A stretch of DNA of 64,000 nt from Myroides odoratimimus (GCF_001485415.1 NZ_BCMQ01000009.1:1-64000), one strand, 5' to 3'. Counted from the stretch's first letter, positions 43,504 to 54,336 are shown. Program-made: numbers and translations. The notes: a model not told the origin generated them from the sequence alone.

Positions 43504-44343
43504 TTACTTCTCTTCTTGAGGTCTACCACAACACGGGCAATTACAACTAGAAACATTCTTTTTTTGTAGAGCTAATAACTTCTTCTCCTTTCTTTCAGCC
43601 AAGATCTCTGAGAAACCAGATGAGATAATACCTGTAGGTAAAGCAAAAAAGCCTATTCCAATAACAGCTAACACCCCTCCTATTAGCTTACCGATCACAG
43701 TTACAGGGTAGATATCTCCATAACCTACAGTACAAATCGTAATAACAGACCACCACATAGAATCAGGAATACTAGAAAATGCCTCAGGCTGAGAAGGGTT
43801 CTCTGCATAATAAATAGCTGTAGAAGCTATTAACAATAAAAAGATCAACATAAATGCGGCAATTGCTAACTCACTCGCTTTTCTTTTAAACACATTAACT
43901 ACAAGAGCCAATGCTGATACATAACGAGTAATCTTGAATACACGTAATAATCTAAACACACGCATTAATCTTATGATACGGAGATCCACATGTACAAAAG
44001 CTAGATAAAATGGTAACACAGCGCATAAATCTATTAACTGCATAGAAGTAAAAGCATATTTTAATCTTCCCAAAAAAGGTTGATTAAATCGCTCATCACA
44101 GGTAATAGACCACATTCTCAACACATACTCTACTGAAAAGAAGACTACAGAGAATAAGTTAAATAAGGAAAAAAAAGAACTGTACTCTGCACTAACTTCA
44201 GGAATTGATTCAAAGATCAGTGAGATAGCATTCAGTAATATCAAGATAATGATTCCTCCTTGTATTATTTTGCTTTCTAAAGCATTAGAATCATTATTTA
44301 ATAAATTAAAGACACAGTGCTTTATTGACTTTTTACTCCTCAT
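43504..44343 (-). CDS. Voltage-gated potassium channel
   Basis: A 279-residue six-helix channel subunit. The S4 voltage sensor is the repeated-arginine stretch at about 122-140 (R-I-I-R-L-M-R-V-F-R-L-L-R). The selectivity filter is T-V-G-Y-G-D at 205-210, preceded by a W-W pore helix. S6 ends near 240 and leads into a short charged tail. The tail carries a cysteine cluster (Cys267, 269, 271, 272), a possible metal site. It is transcribed alone or with the amidase. Confidence 0.93.
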   Translation of the reverse strand: MRSKKSIKHCVFNLLNNDSNALESKIIQGGIIILILLNAISLIFESIPEVSAEYSSFFSLFNLFSVVFFSVEYVLRMWSITCDERFNQPFLGRLKYAFTSMQLIDLCAVLPFYLAFVHVDLRIIRLMRVFRLLRVFKITRYVSALALVVNVFKRKASELAIAAFMLIFLLLIASTAIYYAENPSQPEAFSSIPDSMWWSVITICTVGYGDIYPVTVIGKLIGGVLAVIGIGFFALPTGIISSGFSEILAERKEKKLLALQKKNVSSCNCPCCGRPQEEK

Positions 44344-44375
44344 AACTCGAATTCTCTTTCCAATAAATTAGAGTA

Positions 44376-44383
44376 CAAAAATA
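44376..44383 (-). promoter_or_regulatory. Probable -7 box of the potassium channel gene
   Basis: On the minus strand TATTTTTG lies 32 bases before the ATG at 44343 and directly after the sdh terminator. Confidence 0.45.
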
Positions 44384-44384
44384 A

Positions 44385-44416
44385 AAAAAGCAGATATATC
44401 TCTATATCTGCTTTTT
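44385..44416 (-). terminator. Terminator of the sdh operon
   Basis: A 14-bp stem, AAAAAGCAGATATA with its complement and a 4-base loop, about 22 bases past the sdhB stop, with a T run on the minus strand. Confidence 0.92.
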
Positions 44417-44437
44417 CATTTATTTCAAGAAAAACTA

Positions 44438-45181
44438 TTATTTCAAGCTTGCTTTTAAGTATTCTCTGTTCATACGAGCGATGTTCTCTAAAGAAATTCC
44501 TTTAGGACATTCTACCTCACATGCTCCTGTATTAGTACAGTTACCGAATCCTAAAGCATCCATCTCAGCTACCATATTAAGTACACGATCAGCTGCCTCT
44601 ACTTTACCTTGTGGTAACAAAGCAAATTGAGAAACTTTTGCAGATACGAATAACATAGCAGAAGAGTTTTTACATGTAGCCACACAAGCACCACATCCAA
44701 TACAAGTAGCTGCGTCAAATGCACGGTCAGCATCATGTTTAGGAATTGGAATAGCGTTAGCATCTTGTGTATTACCTGAAGTATTTACAGATACGAAACC
44801 ACCTGCATGTTGAATTTTATCAAAAGCAGTACGGTCAACGACTAAGTCTTTAATTACTGGGAAAGCTTTCGCTCTAAATGGCTCGATATAGATAGTATCA
44901 CCATCTTTGAACTTTCTCATGTGTAACTGACATGTAGTAATACCTCTGTCTGGTCCGTGTGCTTCACCATTGATAAATAAAGAACACATACCACAGATAC
45001 CCTCACGACAGTCATGGTCGAAAGCTACTGGATCATCACCTTTCTCGATTAACTCGTTGTTTAATACATCAAGCATTTCTAAGAAAGACATATCAGGAGA
45101 AACATTGTTGATTTTATAATCAACCATTTTTCCTTGTACTTTAGCGTTTGATTGACGCCATATTTTAAGTGTAAGATTCAT
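44438..45181 (-). CDS. sdhB: Succinate dehydrogenase iron-sulfur subunit
   Basis: It passes electrons from the flavoprotein to the membrane subunit. The 247-residue protein has the [2Fe-2S] ligands in C-R-E-G-I-C-G-M-C and a later Cys in G-I-T-T-C. The C-terminal cluster ligands are [11 protein letters not shown] and [12 protein letters not shown]. The Asn-Ala residues near the clusters resemble the B-type enzymes that pair with a single cytochrome subunit. It is the last gene of sdhCAB. Confidence 0.97.
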   Translation of the reverse strand: MNLTLKIWRQSNAKVQGKMVDYKINNVSPDMSFLEMLDVLNNELIEKGDDPVAFDHDCREGICGMCSLFINGEAHGPDRGITTCQLHMRKFKDGDTIYIEPFRAKAFPVIKDLVVDRTAFDKIQHAGGFVSVNTSGNTQDANAIPIPKHDADRAFDAATCIGCGACVATCKNSSAMLFVSAKVSQFALLPQGKVEAADRVLNMVAEMDALGFGNCTNTGACEVECPKGISLENIARMNREYLKASLK

Positions 45182-45232
45182 TTGTGTCGAATTTTTACAA
45201 AAAGACTAGGTCCGAAGACCTAAGTCTCAATA

Positions 45233-47233
45233 TTATTTATAACTACGAGTTACCAATTTAATGTTTTCATAAACTAAGTCTTCTTTGTGAAGCACTGCAT
45301 CACTTGGGTTTCCTTTGTATTCCCAAGCAGCAACGTATGCGAAGTTCTCATCATCACGTTTTGCTTCTCCATCCTCAGTTTGGTGCTCTTCACGGAAGTG
45401 ACCTCCACAAGATTCTTCACGGTGTAAAGCATCTTTCGCGAATAATTCACCTAATTCTAAGAAGTCAGCTACTCTTAAAGCTTTCTCTAACTCTTGGTTA
45501 AAGCTCTCTGCAGTACCTGATACTTTCACATCTTTATAGAACTCTGCTCTTAACTCAGCAATCTCAGCCATAGCTTCAGTTAAACCTTTTGCGTTACGAG
45601 CCATTCCTACTTTATCCCACATAATTTTTCCAAGCTTCTTGTGGAAGTGGTCAACAGAATGTGTTCCTTTATTGTTCATTAAATGGTCAATGATATCACG
45701 AACATTTTTCTCAGCAGCTTCGAACTCTGGCAAATCTGTTGGGATAGTTCCAGTACGAATATCATTAGCTAAATAATCTCCGATAGTATATGGTAATACG
45801 AAGTATCCATCAGCTAAACCTTGCATTAATGCAGAAGCTCCAAGACGGTTAGCACCGTGATCAGAGAAGTTAGCCTCACCTAGGATATAACATCCTTCGA
45901 TAGTTGACATTAAATTATAATCTACCCATAATCCACCCATTGTATAGTGAACTGCAGGGTAAATCATCATCGGAGTTGTATATGGATCCTCATCTACGAT
46001 CTTCTCGTACATTTGGAATAAGTTACCATATTTATTTTCAACTACATCTTTACCTAATTTGTAAACTAGCTTAGCGTCGTTTTCATCTAAGTGTTGAATA
46101 CGAGCTTGCTCTTTACCATAACGGTCAATAGCAGAAGCGAAGTCTAAGTATACAGCTTCACCTGTAGCATTAACTCCATATCCAGCATCACATCTTTCTT
46201 TAGCAGCACGAGACGCAACGTCACGAGGTACTAAGTTACCAAATGATGGGTATCTTCTCTCTAAGTAGTAATCTCTATCTTCTTCAGCGATTTGAGTTGG
46301 TTTTAATCTACCTTCTCTAATTGCTATAGCATCTTCCATTTTTGCAGGAACCCAAATACGTCCATCATTACGTAATGACTCAGACATCAAAGTAAGTTTT
46401 GATTGGTGGTCACCAGTTACAGGAATACAAGTTGGGTGAATTTGCGTATAACAAGGGTTAGCAAAAAATGCTCCACGTTTGTGTGCTTTCCAAGCAGCAG
46501 TAACGTTAGAACCCATTGCATTTGTAGATAAGAAGAATACGTTACCATATCCACCTGTACAGATAACTACAGCGTGAGCAGAGTGACGTTCTATCTCTCC
46601 ATTGATTAAGTTACGAGCGATAATACCTCTTGCTTTACCATCAACTTTAACGATGTCTAACATCTCATGACGATTATACATTTGGATTTTACCACGACCG
46701 ATTTGACGGTTCATAGCAGAATATGCTCCTAACAATAACTGTTGTCCAGTTTGTCCTTTAGCGTAGAAAGTACGAGATACTTGTACCCCACCAAAAGAAC
46801 GGTTATCTAATAAACCTCCGTACTCACGTGCAAAAGGTACACCTTGAGCTACACATTGGTCAATAATATTTTCAGAAACTTCAGCTAAACGATAAACGTT
46901 TGCTTCACGTGCACGGTAGTCTCCTCCTTTTACAGTATCATAGAATAATCTGTAAACTGAGTCACCATCACCTTGGTAGTTCTTAGAAGCGTTAATCCCC
47001 CCTTGAGCAGCAATAGAGTGCGCACGACGAGGTGAATCTTGATAACAAAAAGCTTTTACGTTATATCCTAACTCAGCTAATGTAGCAGCAGCAGAACCAC
47101 CTGCTAATCCAGTTCCTACAACGATAACATCAATGTTACGTTTATTCGCTGGGTTAACTAATTTAATATGATTTTTATAGTCAGACCATTTTTTATCAAG
47201 TGGTCCATTAGGTATTTTAGAATCTAATTTCAT
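45233..47233 (-). CDS. sdhA: Succinate dehydrogenase flavoprotein subunit
   Basis: It oxidises succinate to fumarate in the TCA cycle. The 666-residue protein has the N-terminal FAD motif [12 protein letters not shown], the covalent-FAD histidine in [11 protein letters not shown], and the H-P-T-C region. The ATG at 47233 is chosen; the open frame reaches 47239 only through a TTG. It follows sdhC after 17 bases and precedes sdhB by 51. The sdhC-A-B order with one cytochrome subunit is typical of Bacteroidetes. Confidence 0.97.
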   Translation of the reverse strand: MKLDSKIPNGPLDKKWSDYKNHIKLVNPANKRNIDVIVVGTGLAGGSAAATLAELGYNVKAFCYQDSPRRAHSIAAQGGINASKNYQGDGDSVYRLFYDTVKGGDYRAREANVYRLAEVSENIIDQCVAQGVPFAREYGGLLDNRSFGGVQVSRTFYAKGQTGQQLLLGAYSAMNRQIGRGKIQMYNRHEMLDIVKVDGKARGIIARNLINGEIERHSAHAVVICTGGYGNVFFLSTNAMGSNVTAAWKAHKRGAFFANPCYTQIHPTCIPVTGDHQSKLTLMSESLRNDGRIWVPAKMEDAIAIREGRLKPTQIAEEDRDYYLERRYPSFGNLVPRDVASRAAKERCDAGYGVNATGEAVYLDFASAIDRYGKEQARIQHLDENDAKLVYKLGKDVVENKYGNLFQMYEKIVDEDPYTTPMMIYPAVHYTMGGLWVDYNLMSTIEGCYILGEANFSDHGANRLGASALMQGLADGYFVLPYTIGDYLANDIRTGTIPTDLPEFEAAEKNVRDIIDHLMNNKGTHSVDHFHKKLGKIMWDKVGMARNAKGLTEAMAEIAELRAEFYKDVKVSGTAESFNQELEKALRVADFLELGELFAKDALHREESCGGHFREEHQTEDGEAKRDDENFAYVAAWEYKGNPSDAVLHKEDLVYENIKLVTRSYK

Positions 47234-47250
47234 GATCAATTTCTTTAGGA

Positions 47251-48075
47251 CTATTTAATAAAATGAATATATAATGGGATAATAGCAAATAGCGCAGGTA
47301 CAACATACGCAATTAAGAAGCTAAGCCCTTTAAGTACTCCCTTATATTTAGGATTATTAGCTCCTAAAGATTGGAATGCACTACCAAATCCATGAGATAA
47401 GTGGAATCCTAAAACCACCATAGCAAGTACATAAGCAATTGTAGCGATTAATCCAGTACTTTCGTTTTGGAAGAACTCAATTGTAATTTTATGTAAATCT
47501 TTATATCCATCAGCAATCTTTAAGTCTGTACCTGCTTGATAAAACTTAGTACCTTTTACTTCTATCTGTCCCATTTCAACAGCGTTTACTGGGATAGCTT
47601 GCTCTTGTACTGTTTTATATACTACTACAGGATCTTGACCCTCTACTTTTACTTCTACAGTTTGTAAAGGCATTTCACTAAAGTGCATTTTAGCCCAGAA
47701 GTTAGCCATGTGAGTCACGATGAATACTAAAAGTAAAGTTCCTAATACCGCCATGTTTCTTGAAGAAAATGAGCTATTAGAAGCAGCATTGTTTTTTGCA
47801 TATCCGATTGGACGTGCTTTTTTGTTTTGAATCGTTAAAACGATACCATCAATCGCGTGAAAAAGGATTGAAATATACGTAACATAAGATAATACTTTTA
47901 CTGCTGGATTAGTAGTCATAAATAACGCATACTCGTTAAATGCAGAAGCGTCACCAAATATCAATTGAAGGTTTCCCGCCAAGTGACCTACTAAAAACAA
48001 GCATAAAAATAACCCTGTAAGAGCCATCCAATATTTCTTAGCTAAGGATGACTTTAAAAGTGCAGATTTTGCCAT
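47251..48075 (-). CDS. sdhC: Succinate dehydrogenase cytochrome b subunit, with an enlarged loop
   Basis: A 274-residue five-helix membrane protein that anchors the complex and carries two haems. Candidate haem ligands are His31, His73, His122 and His225. The helices are around 16-40, 59-82, 108-128, 207-228 and 250-270. The loop between helices 3 and 4 (about 131-195) is roughly 60 residues and charged. By topology it would face the periplasm. From memory, relatives are shorter here, so the loop may be an insertion. It is the first gene of the operon. Confidence 0.93.
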   Translation of the reverse strand: MAKSALLKSSLAKKYWMALTGLFLCLFLVGHLAGNLQLIFGDASAFNEYALFMTTNPAVKVLSYVTYISILFHAIDGIVLTIQNKKARPIGYAKNNAASNSSFSSRNMAVLGTLLLVFIVTHMANFWAKMHFSEMPLQTVEVKVEGQDPVVVYKTVQEQAIPVNAVEMGQIEVKGTKFYQAGTDLKIADGYKDLHKITIEFFQNESTGLIATIAYVLAMVVLGFHLSHGFGSAFQSLGANNPKYKGVLKGLSFLIAYVVPALFAIIPLYIHFIK

Positions 48076-48111
48076 AATGTAATTTTAATTGTTTTTCTTG
48101 AAAAAATCTCT

Positions 48112-48143
48112 CAAAAATACACCTTCTTAACGTTATCAACAAA
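48112..48143 (-). promoter_or_regulatory. Promoter of the sdhCAB operon
   Basis: On the minus strand TTTG (48140-48143), a 20-base spacer and TATTTTTG (48112-48119). The ATG follows 37 bases after the -7 box. Confidence 0.65.
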
Positions 48144-48257
48144 GTCTACCCTTCTATTTATACTCGATATAAACAAAGAATAAAACAATGCTAATTCACT
48201 AAAATAGACCAATTGAGACTTTTTTTAAGAAAAAAAAAAGTTTTTTATAGTAAAGCG

Positions 48258-49106
48258 TTAAAATGACTTTAAAATATTCGCATCTATAACAATAATAAAG
48301 TTAGCCAAGTCTAAATTATCATATTCGAAATGACCAACATTATCACTCTCTACCATCGTAATAGTAGCTATTTTTAGCGAAGGCCTATATTGGTTAAGAT
48401 ACCAAACTATACCTTCATAATTATTACTGTGATAAGAACCATTATAGTGCAAGAATAAATGGTTTGGTTTTAAATTTTGAACAATAAAGTGCCCCATAGT
48501 AGCATCTTTAATTGCTTGCGCCTTCGGCAAATTCTCATCTTTATGATCCTCAAACATTGCCATCATATTCTTATATCCTGGCAAATTAGCATCATAAGGA
48601 AATGGCAATGGTGCAATCCAACTCTTCTCTTGTACACTTAAAGTATCTAATGCAGCAGTACCTTTTTTAAACAATAGACTTGCATATCGTCTAGGTACAT
48701 TAGTCGCAATAAATTCTAATTTATTCTCCTTTGCATATTCTACTAATGGTCTATAATCAGTTTTATAATTATTCCACAGCCTCACTTCTTCTTGAAATTG
48801 CTCTTCTGTACTATTTCCTTTTACATATTTAGTCAACCCTTCTTGGTTATCTGCTTCAAACATCTCTGCTCCTAGAGTCAATTCTCTTTTATCTCCTAAA
48901 GATTCTGTTACTTGTAATTGCAACCAATGGCCTAATGAATTATTGTGAAACTCTCCAAATAAAACAACCTCGCTTTTACTAAGCGATTTTATCATCTTTT
49001 CATAAGAAACTTTCTTTCCTTTATTTGTATAAATCTGATAAGGTAATCCTAATTGCCCATAAGTTATTCCACATAACAACAAAAACGCACCAACTATTTT
49101 TTTCAT
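48258..49106 (-). CDS. ChaN-like haem-binding/TIKI-superfamily exported protein
   Basis: A 282-residue protein with a signal peptide (residues 1-17). It has the Haem_bdg_uptake (ChaN, DUF399) motif V-V-L-F-G-E-F-H-N-N near 48-56, the E-M-F-E segment, a mid-region N-V-P-R-R-Y-A, and H-Y-N-G-S-Y-H-S-N-N near the C-terminus in place of the usual G-x-x-H. Relatives bind haem or act as metallo-peptidases of the TIKI fold. The role here is unproven. It is divergent from the hydrolase at 49257. Confidence 0.87.
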   Translation of the reverse strand: MKKIVGAFLLLCGITYGQLGLPYQIYTNKGKKVSYEKMIKSLSKSEVVLFGEFHNNSLGHWLQLQVTESLGDKRELTLGAEMFEADNQEGLTKYVKGNSTEEQFQEEVRLWNNYKTDYRPLVEYAKENKLEFIATNVPRRYASLLFKKGTAALDTLSVQEKSWIAPLPFPYDANLPGYKNMMAMFEDHKDENLPKAQAIKDATMGHFIVQNLKPNHLFLHYNGSYHSNNYEGIVWYLNQYRPSLKIATITMVESDNVGHFEYDNLDLANFIIVIDANILKSF

Positions 49107-49134
49107 TTTACTAAATATTTTGAAATTAGAACTG

Positions 49135-49142
49135 CAAAGATA
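49135..49142 (-). promoter_or_regulatory. Probable -7 box of the ChaN-like gene
   Basis: On the minus strand TATCTTTG lies 28 bases before the ATG at 49106. No TTG box is evident. Confidence 0.45.
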
Positions 49143-49210
49143 ATCTTTTCTATTATTTAGACTGGTTTAATATAACTGTAATACCTGGAGTTCTGTTGAA
49201 TGTTAAAAGA

Positions 49211-49241
49211 TTTGACAAAGTCATAGTATATCATACATTTG
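49211..49241 (+). promoter_or_regulatory. Promoter of the alpha/beta hydrolase gene
   Basis: TTTG (49211-49214), a 19-base spacer and TACATTTG (49234-49241) match the consensus at both boxes. The ATG is 15 bases after the -7 box. Confidence 0.75.
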
Positions 49242-49256
49242 CAACAAAATTAAAGA

Positions 49257-50039
49257 ATGGCTACTACAAAAATTCTATATAAAAACACCAATTTATCATA
49301 TACTGACAAAGGAAAAGGAAGCACCTTAATCTTTCTACACGGATTTTTAGAAGATAGTAAAATGTGGAATTACTACCTTGACTACTTTTCAAAGAAATAT
49401 AGGGTTATTGCTATTGACCTTTTAGGACATGGTGAATCAGGTTGTATTGGTTACATACACAGTATGGAAGACATGGCCGATGCTGTTTTTACAATTACAA
49501 ATTCTTTAAACCTAAAAAGGGTAACACTAATAGGACATTCTATGGGAGGTTATGTATCACTAGCCTTCGGAGAACTATATCCGGATAATGTAAAGAAAAT
49601 AATCTTAGTTTCATCTACTACCAGAGCTGACAGTCCAGAAAGGCAAATTAACAGAGACAGAGCAACTGAAGTAATCAAAAAGAATAGCGACCTCTTTGTT
49701 ACTATGGCAATTAACAACACCTTTTTAGAAGACACTAAAATCACTCACGCTAAAGAAGTACAAGAACACTTAGATACTGCTCTTAAAATACCTAAACAAG
49801 GCATACTAGCAGCTGTAGAGGGAATGAAATCAAGAAATGACAGAGAAGTTCTACTCCATTTTGCTCCATACCCTATAAGTATGATTGTAGGTAATGCAGA
49901 TCCTGTTCTTTCTATTGACGACATCACTAAAGAAGTTGAAAATACAGACTCTGATTTAACTATTATCCCTGGAGGTCACCTACTTCAGATTGAAGCAAAA
50001 GAAGAGCTACTAGAAGCACTAAAAAATACGATAAAATAA
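49257..50039 (+). CDS. Alpha/beta-fold hydrolase
   Basis: A 260-residue soluble hydrolase. The oxyanion-hole H-G-F-L-E-D appears near residue 29, and the nucleophile elbow is G-H-S-M-G-G-Y (Ser at about 93). A D-P-V-L-S segment with the acid lies late, and the catalytic His is in P-G-G-H-L-L. The family includes esterases, BioH-like and lactonase enzymes; the substrate cannot be told. It has a strong promoter and ends at a shared terminator. Confidence 0.92.
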   Translation: MATTKILYKNTNLSYTDKGKGSTLIFLHGFLEDSKMWNYYLDYFSKKYRVIAIDLLGHGESGCIGYIHSMEDMADAVFTITNSLNLKRVTLIGHSMGGYVSLAFGELYPDNVKKIILVSSTTRADSPERQINRDRATEVIKKNSDLFVTMAINNTFLEDTKITHAKEVQEHLDTALKIPKQGILAAVEGMKSRNDREVLLHFAPYPISMIVGNADPVLSIDDITKEVENTDSDLTIIPGGHLLQIEAKEELLEALKNTIK

Positions 50040-50068
50040 AAATAGGGAAGCAAAAGCTTCCCTATTTT
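50040..50068. terminator. Shared terminator between convergent genes
   Basis: AAAATAGGGAAGC pairs with GCTTCCCTATTTT around a 4-base loop. It lies directly between the hydrolase and nuclease gene stops, and the symmetry suits both directions. Confidence 0.9.
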
Positions 50069-52831
50069 CTATAATTCTTTTTCTATAAAATCCTCATCTG
50101 GATTTAGTATTTCTAACAACAAGGCAACTAATTCATCCTTGAATAAGGTTAATGTATCATTTGTAATAGCATGATCAACCTCTCTTCCTTCTTTTACTCC
50201 AAAAAATAAGAAGCCACCTTTTCTATTCTTGAATGAATAAATACCGGCTTCCACAGATTGATTTGTATTGTGTTTCGTATACATTAAAGCATAACACAAT
50301 AACTGAATAATCTTATCATTTTTCAAATCAAGTGTAAGTCCTTCCCATGTACTTAACTTAACATCATTTGCTTCTACTTTACCACTTTTATAATCGATAA
50401 CTCGGATTACACCATTTCGTTCCTCTATTCTATCTACAAATCCAAATAGATTAATAGGATAAGGTAATCTAGGATCTTCAAGTGTAAAAGTAAGTTCTGT
50501 CTCTAACTCCAATAATAAAATATCATCCCCTCCGTTTATCTTTTCTATCTCTCCTTCTAGAAAATGATACACATTTCGTTTAGCTACTTCAAAAGCGAGC
50601 AGATTCTTTCCTATCTTCTCCTTATCACTGTTGTACACCTCTTCAAACTGTAACTGTACTTCTGCATCAGCTTTTGTTTTTATTGTGTTAATAATCTCCA
50701 CTGTAAGCCTAGCTCCTTTAAAGGGTTTATACAAATTCTCTAAAGAGTTGTGTATAATAGTACCCAAAGTATTTAAAGCCACACTCTCCTCTACCTCTTC
50801 CACTTCTCTAATCCTTAAGACACGTTGCAAGTAAAACTGTATAGGATTACGAAGATAATTAGATAAAGCTGATGGTGAGAAACCTTTAGTTGTAGCAATA
50901 TTCTTTAGCTCTTCTTTTAAGAGGTCTGACTTCGGAATCTGAATCAACTCATTTGCTTTTTCAGGTAAATCCGCAGAATAGGTAACATATTTTACATCAT
51001 GTGCTTCTAACTGTTCTACTTCTAACTGCGTTAAGAATCTACTCTTTTCTCCAGCATCCATTCCCTCTGATTGAGAGTTATACAAAAGGTAAATATTCTT
51101 TGCCCTTAACAACAAGTGATAAAAGTGAAAACTATAAATAGCATCCTTTTCCTTATAAGTTGGCAAGCCTATTTCTCTCTTTACATCATAAGGAATAAAA
51201 GAATTAACTGACTTACCTGCAGGGAACTTCCCTTCATTAACAGAAGTCACAATAACAGTGTCAAAATCCAAAACACGACTCTCTAACACCCCCATTATCT
51301 GTAGTCCTTCTAAAGGTTCACCCTCAAAAGATACTTCAGACATATCCATCACTTGTTTATACAACGAATACAAAGTATCGTAACTTTGTATAAAATCATA
51401 TTTCTGACAATAAGAAACTAACCTATTCAACATCTGATAGGAAGAATACAAGAATGTTTTACTAATTCGGTCACTGTGTACCTCATCATTTAAACTATAC
51501 TTAATAGCTAATACAATCTCAATAAGGTTTTGTAAAACCTCAACAGATGACCTTTCATTCCATCTACCGAAAACAAGCTTACGAACAGGAAAATCAGGAT
51601 CCTCTATCCACTCTGCAAAACGATTCATGCTAAAGAAGCTAAGATTTCGATCATTAATTTCTTTAATAACCTTTTCAGGAACAATAATTTGCGTTAATAC
51701 AGGATTAGTCAATACATCTAAAATTTCCTTGTAGTAAACAACATATTGTTTATTTGAGCGTCGTATAGCGGCCAAATGCATCTTAAAAATCTTGTTCAAT
51801 AAGATCTGAATAGGATTACTCTTACCACTATACCCCATTGTGATATTCAAACTTGATACTGAAGAAGGCAAACTATGCAATACTGGTAATAGCAAATTCT
51901 CCTCCCCTAAAACAATGGCAACCTTCTCTAATCTCGAAGCTTCCTCTCCAAGTCCTTCTACTATTTGCCCTGCGATCTTTGCTTGCCCTACACTCTTAGG
52001 AGTTTGTATCACTTGTATATTCTTTTCTTTGCCAAACTCATCTACTATCCATTCAAAAGGGTTGTATTGATAATGTATCCAGTTGCGTTTTATACGTCTC
52101 AAAAAGAGCGCTGCATCGTGATAAGGATCCTCCATAAAATGCTTATCAATATCCCAAAACACCTTAGCTCTTTTCTCCAACAAGAAATGTTGAATAATTT
52201 TCTCCTCTGCTGCATTTAATGCATTAAACCCAGCAAAATAAAACACCTTATTATTACTGTTCAAATACTCTTTATGCGACTTAACAGCTTCACGATATAT
52301 CAACCCTTGATAACCGATACGCTCCTCTAGTAAAACCTCATAGAACTTTTTATAGTAAACTGGTATCTGCTCCCAAAAGGCTAAATAATTTACAATTAAG
52401 TCTGTCTTTTGTTCAGGATCTAAAGACCAGTGTTTAATGTCTTCAATATTCTTTAAATATGAAAACACATAATCAGGATTCAACAAGTAACGATCTACTT
52501 CATTAAAATCACTTAACAACATATTAGCCCAACTAGAGAAGCGATCAAAATCCTGTGCATTACCTCCCTCTATTTCTTGATAAACTACATAAAACTTAAA
52601 AAGTAATTCTATCGAATCGATCCCTCTAATCTTAGACACTTGTTGAATGAAATCCTCAATATTAATAATCTCTGGAGCGAAGACACTATTTCTGTAATAC
52701 TTCTTTAAATTTTCTAACAAAAAGACCTTAGCTCTTTTATTAGGAAGAACGATCACCAAATTGTCCATGGAATTAGGAAAATCGGCATAAATCTGCGCAC
52801 TCAGCTTATCTAAAAAAGTATTTGATTTCAT
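50069..52831 (-). CDS. AddB-like helicase/PD-(D/E)XK nuclease
   Basis: A 920-residue protein. The N-terminal half is UvrD/AddB-like without a clear Walker A. The C-terminal third carries a RecB-type nuclease core with D-Y-K-S-G-K as its catalytic motif and an upstream L-E-T-E-L-T-F. By family it would work with the AddA-like helicase at 55640-58786 in double-strand break resection. The ATG at 52831 is used; the longer frame needs a TTG. The two partners are separated by ompA and kbl rather than adjacent. Confidence 0.88.
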   Translation of the reverse strand: MKSNTFLDKLSAQIYADFPNSMDNLVIVLPNKRAKVFLLENLKKYYRNSVFAPEIINIEDFIQQVSKIRGIDSIELLFKFYVVYQEIEGGNAQDFDRFSSWANMLLSDFNEVDRYLLNPDYVFSYLKNIEDIKHWSLDPEQKTDLIVNYLAFWEQIPVYYKKFYEVLLEERIGYQGLIYREAVKSHKEYLNSNNKVFYFAGFNALNAAEEKIIQHFLLEKRAKVFWDIDKHFMEDPYHDAALFLRRIKRNWIHYQYNPFEWIVDEFGKEKNIQVIQTPKSVGQAKIAGQIVEGLGEEASRLEKVAIVLGEENLLLPVLHSLPSSVSSLNITMGYSGKSNPIQILLNKIFKMHLAAIRRSNKQYVVYYKEILDVLTNPVLTQIIVPEKVIKEINDRNLSFFSMNRFAEWIEDPDFPVRKLVFGRWNERSSVEVLQNLIEIVLAIKYSLNDEVHSDRISKTFLYSSYQMLNRLVSYCQKYDFIQSYDTLYSLYKQVMDMSEVSFEGEPLEGLQIMGVLESRVLDFDTVIVTSVNEGKFPAGKSVNSFIPYDVKREIGLPTYKEKDAIYSFHFYHLLLRAKNIYLLYNSQSEGMDAGEKSRFLTQLEVEQLEAHDVKYVTYSADLPEKANELIQIPKSDLLKEELKNIATTKGFSPSALSNYLRNPIQFYLQRVLRIREVEEVEESVALNTLGTIIHNSLENLYKPFKGARLTVEIINTIKTKADAEVQLQFEEVYNSDKEKIGKNLLAFEVAKRNVYHFLEGEIEKINGGDDILLLELETELTFTLEDPRLPYPINLFGFVDRIEERNGVIRVIDYKSGKVEANDVKLSTWEGLTLDLKNDKIIQLLCYALMYTKHNTNQSVEAGIYSFKNRKGGFLFFGVKEGREVDHAITNDTLTLFKDELVALLLEILNPDEDFIEKEL

Positions 52832-52848
52832 AAAATAAAGGTACAAAA

Positions 52849-52876
52849 AAAACGCTCCGATTACTCGAAGCGTTTT
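52849..52876 (-). terminator. Terminator after ompA
   Basis: AAAACGCTCCGA pairs with TCGAAGCGTTTT (one mismatch) around a 4-base loop, with eight T residues following on the minus strand. Confidence 0.92.
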
Positions 52877-52901
52877 CTATAGATTATGTGTTTTAAATCA
52901 A

Positions 52902-54302
52902 TTATTTAGCTAATTGGATTTCAACACGTCTGTTTAACTCACGTCCTTTAACTGTTTTGTTAGAAGCGATTGGATCTTTAGATCCGTATCCTTTAGAAGT
53001 TAATCTAGCAGAATCGATTCCTTTTTCAATTAAATAAACTTTTACAGCGTTAGCTCTGTTATCAGATAATGGTAAGTTAATTCTGTCAGATCCTGTACTG
53101 TCAGTATATCCAGCGATGTGGAAATTAGCAGTTGGGTATTCTTTCATGATTTTAACCATATTATCTAACACTGCGTAAGAACCATCTTGGAAAGTATATT
53201 TTCCAGTGTGGAATAATAATGTTTTTCCGTAGTCGTTAAGCTGTTTTACTTTCTCAGGCTCGATTTCTTTAACTTCAGGACATCCGTTGTTAGAAGCTGG
53301 ACCAGGTACATCTGGACATTTATCTAAATGATCAGGTACTCCGTCTCCGTCTCTATCTGGCCAAGGACAACCATTGTTTTCTTTTGGACCAGGTACTTCT
53401 GGACACTCATCTTTATTATCTGGCACTCCGTCTCCGTCTGTATCAGGACATCCGTTGAACTCAGCTAAACCTGGGATCTCTGGACATTCGTCTTTATTAT
53501 CTGGAATACCATCTCCGTCTGTATCAGGACATCCGTTGAATTCTGGTAAACCTGGTAAGTCTGGACACTCATCTAAATGATCTGGAATTCCATCTCCATC
53601 TGTATCAGGACATCCGTTGAACTCAGCTAAACCTGGGATCTCTGGACATTCGTCATATTTGTCTAAAACTCCATCTCCGTCAGTATCTTTTCCTCCAAAT
53701 TGGAAACGAATACCTGCAAAGTGTTGCATGTGTGAAGCAACTCCTACGTCTGGTGTTCTAGAATCAGAGAATGAATGCTTATAAGTAGATTGCACAGTTA
53801 AAGCAACGTTTTTAGTAAACCAGAAGTTTAATCCAGCTCCTCCATTAACAGTTCCTTGACTTGCATCTCCCATAAAAGTATAACCTCCACCTACTAAGAT
53901 GAATGGATCAACTACTTTCGATTTCAAAATCTCTTTGAAGCTATATTTAACTTCTGCGTCAATTCCGTAGTAAGTTAAATCTCCAGGATTGTACTTTTCA
54001 TATCCTTCTGCTTCTGATTTGATGAATTTGTCAATTTTATTAACAGACCCAACTAAACCTAAAGAGAATCCATCACCTAAGTATCTAGCTACATTTAAGT
54101 AAGATACTGATGGTAAGATATTCCAGTTATCCGTTTTAAAATATCCTCCTGTTCTGTGTGCAAAACCTTTAGCTGAACTTACTTTTGTGTCAACTGCGTT
54201 TGCTCCAACAGTTACAGCCCACGGATGGTCAGCGTCTTGCGCGTGAGCTGAAAGCCCTGCACAAAGAATTGCTGCTGCAAATAATTTGTTGAAATGTTTC
54301 AT
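52902..54302 (-). CDS. OmpA family outer-membrane protein with thrombospondin type 3 repeats
   Basis: A 466-residue protein: signal peptide 1-21, an eight-stranded-barrel-like domain to about 203, five thrombospondin type 3 repeats at 206-342 (27-residue period, D-T-D-G-D-G-x-x-D with paired Cys-Pro), and an OmpA C-terminal peptidoglycan-binding domain at about 352-466. That last domain includes [11 protein letters not shown] and L-S-D-N-R-A-N-A-V. The repeats should bind calcium. It anchors the outer membrane to the cell wall and is likely abundant. It has a strong promoter and terminator of its own. Confidence 0.94.
   Translation of the reverse strand: MKHFNKLFAAAILCAGLSAHAQDADHPWAVTVGANAVDTKVSSAKGFAHRTGGYFKTDNWNILPSVSYLNVARYLGDGFSLGLVGSVNKIDKFIKSEAEGYEKYNPGDLTYYGIDAEVKYSFKEILKSKVVDPFILVGGGYTFMGDASQGTVNGGAGLNFWFTKNVALTVQSTYKHSFSDSRTPDVGVASHMQHFAGIRFQFGGKDTDGDGVLDKYDECPEIPGLAEFNGCPDTDGDGIPDHLDECPDLPGLPEFNGCPDTDGDGIPDNKDECPEIPGLAEFNGCPDTDGDGVPDNKDECPEVPGPKENNGCPWPDRDGDGVPDHLDKCPDVPGPASNNGCPEVKEIEPEKVKQLNDYGKTLLFHTGKYTFQDGSYAVLDNMVKIMKEYPTANFHIAGYTDSTGSDRINLPLSDNRANAVKVYLIEKGIDSARLTSKGYGSKDPIASNKTVKGRELNRRVEIQLAK
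53277..53687 (-). repeat. 81-bp coding repeats in ompA
   Basis: Five tandem units encode the thrombospondin type 3 segment (four of 27 codons and a slightly longer last unit). Units 1 to 4 are very alike at the DNA level, so slippage or recombination could change the copy number. Confidence 0.85.
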
Positions 54303-54336
54303 AACTTTTATTTTTTACTTTACCGTAATAATCTAG

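Noticed and set aside
48218-48241. A/T hairpin between the sdhC promoter and the ChaN-like gene as a terminator
   Set aside because: The stem is almost only A-T pairs formed by homopolymer runs; a stable fold is doubtful.
53277-53687. CRISPR-like or satellite repeat
   Set aside because: The 81-bp period is in frame and encodes thrombospondin type 3 repeats of an OmpA protein.
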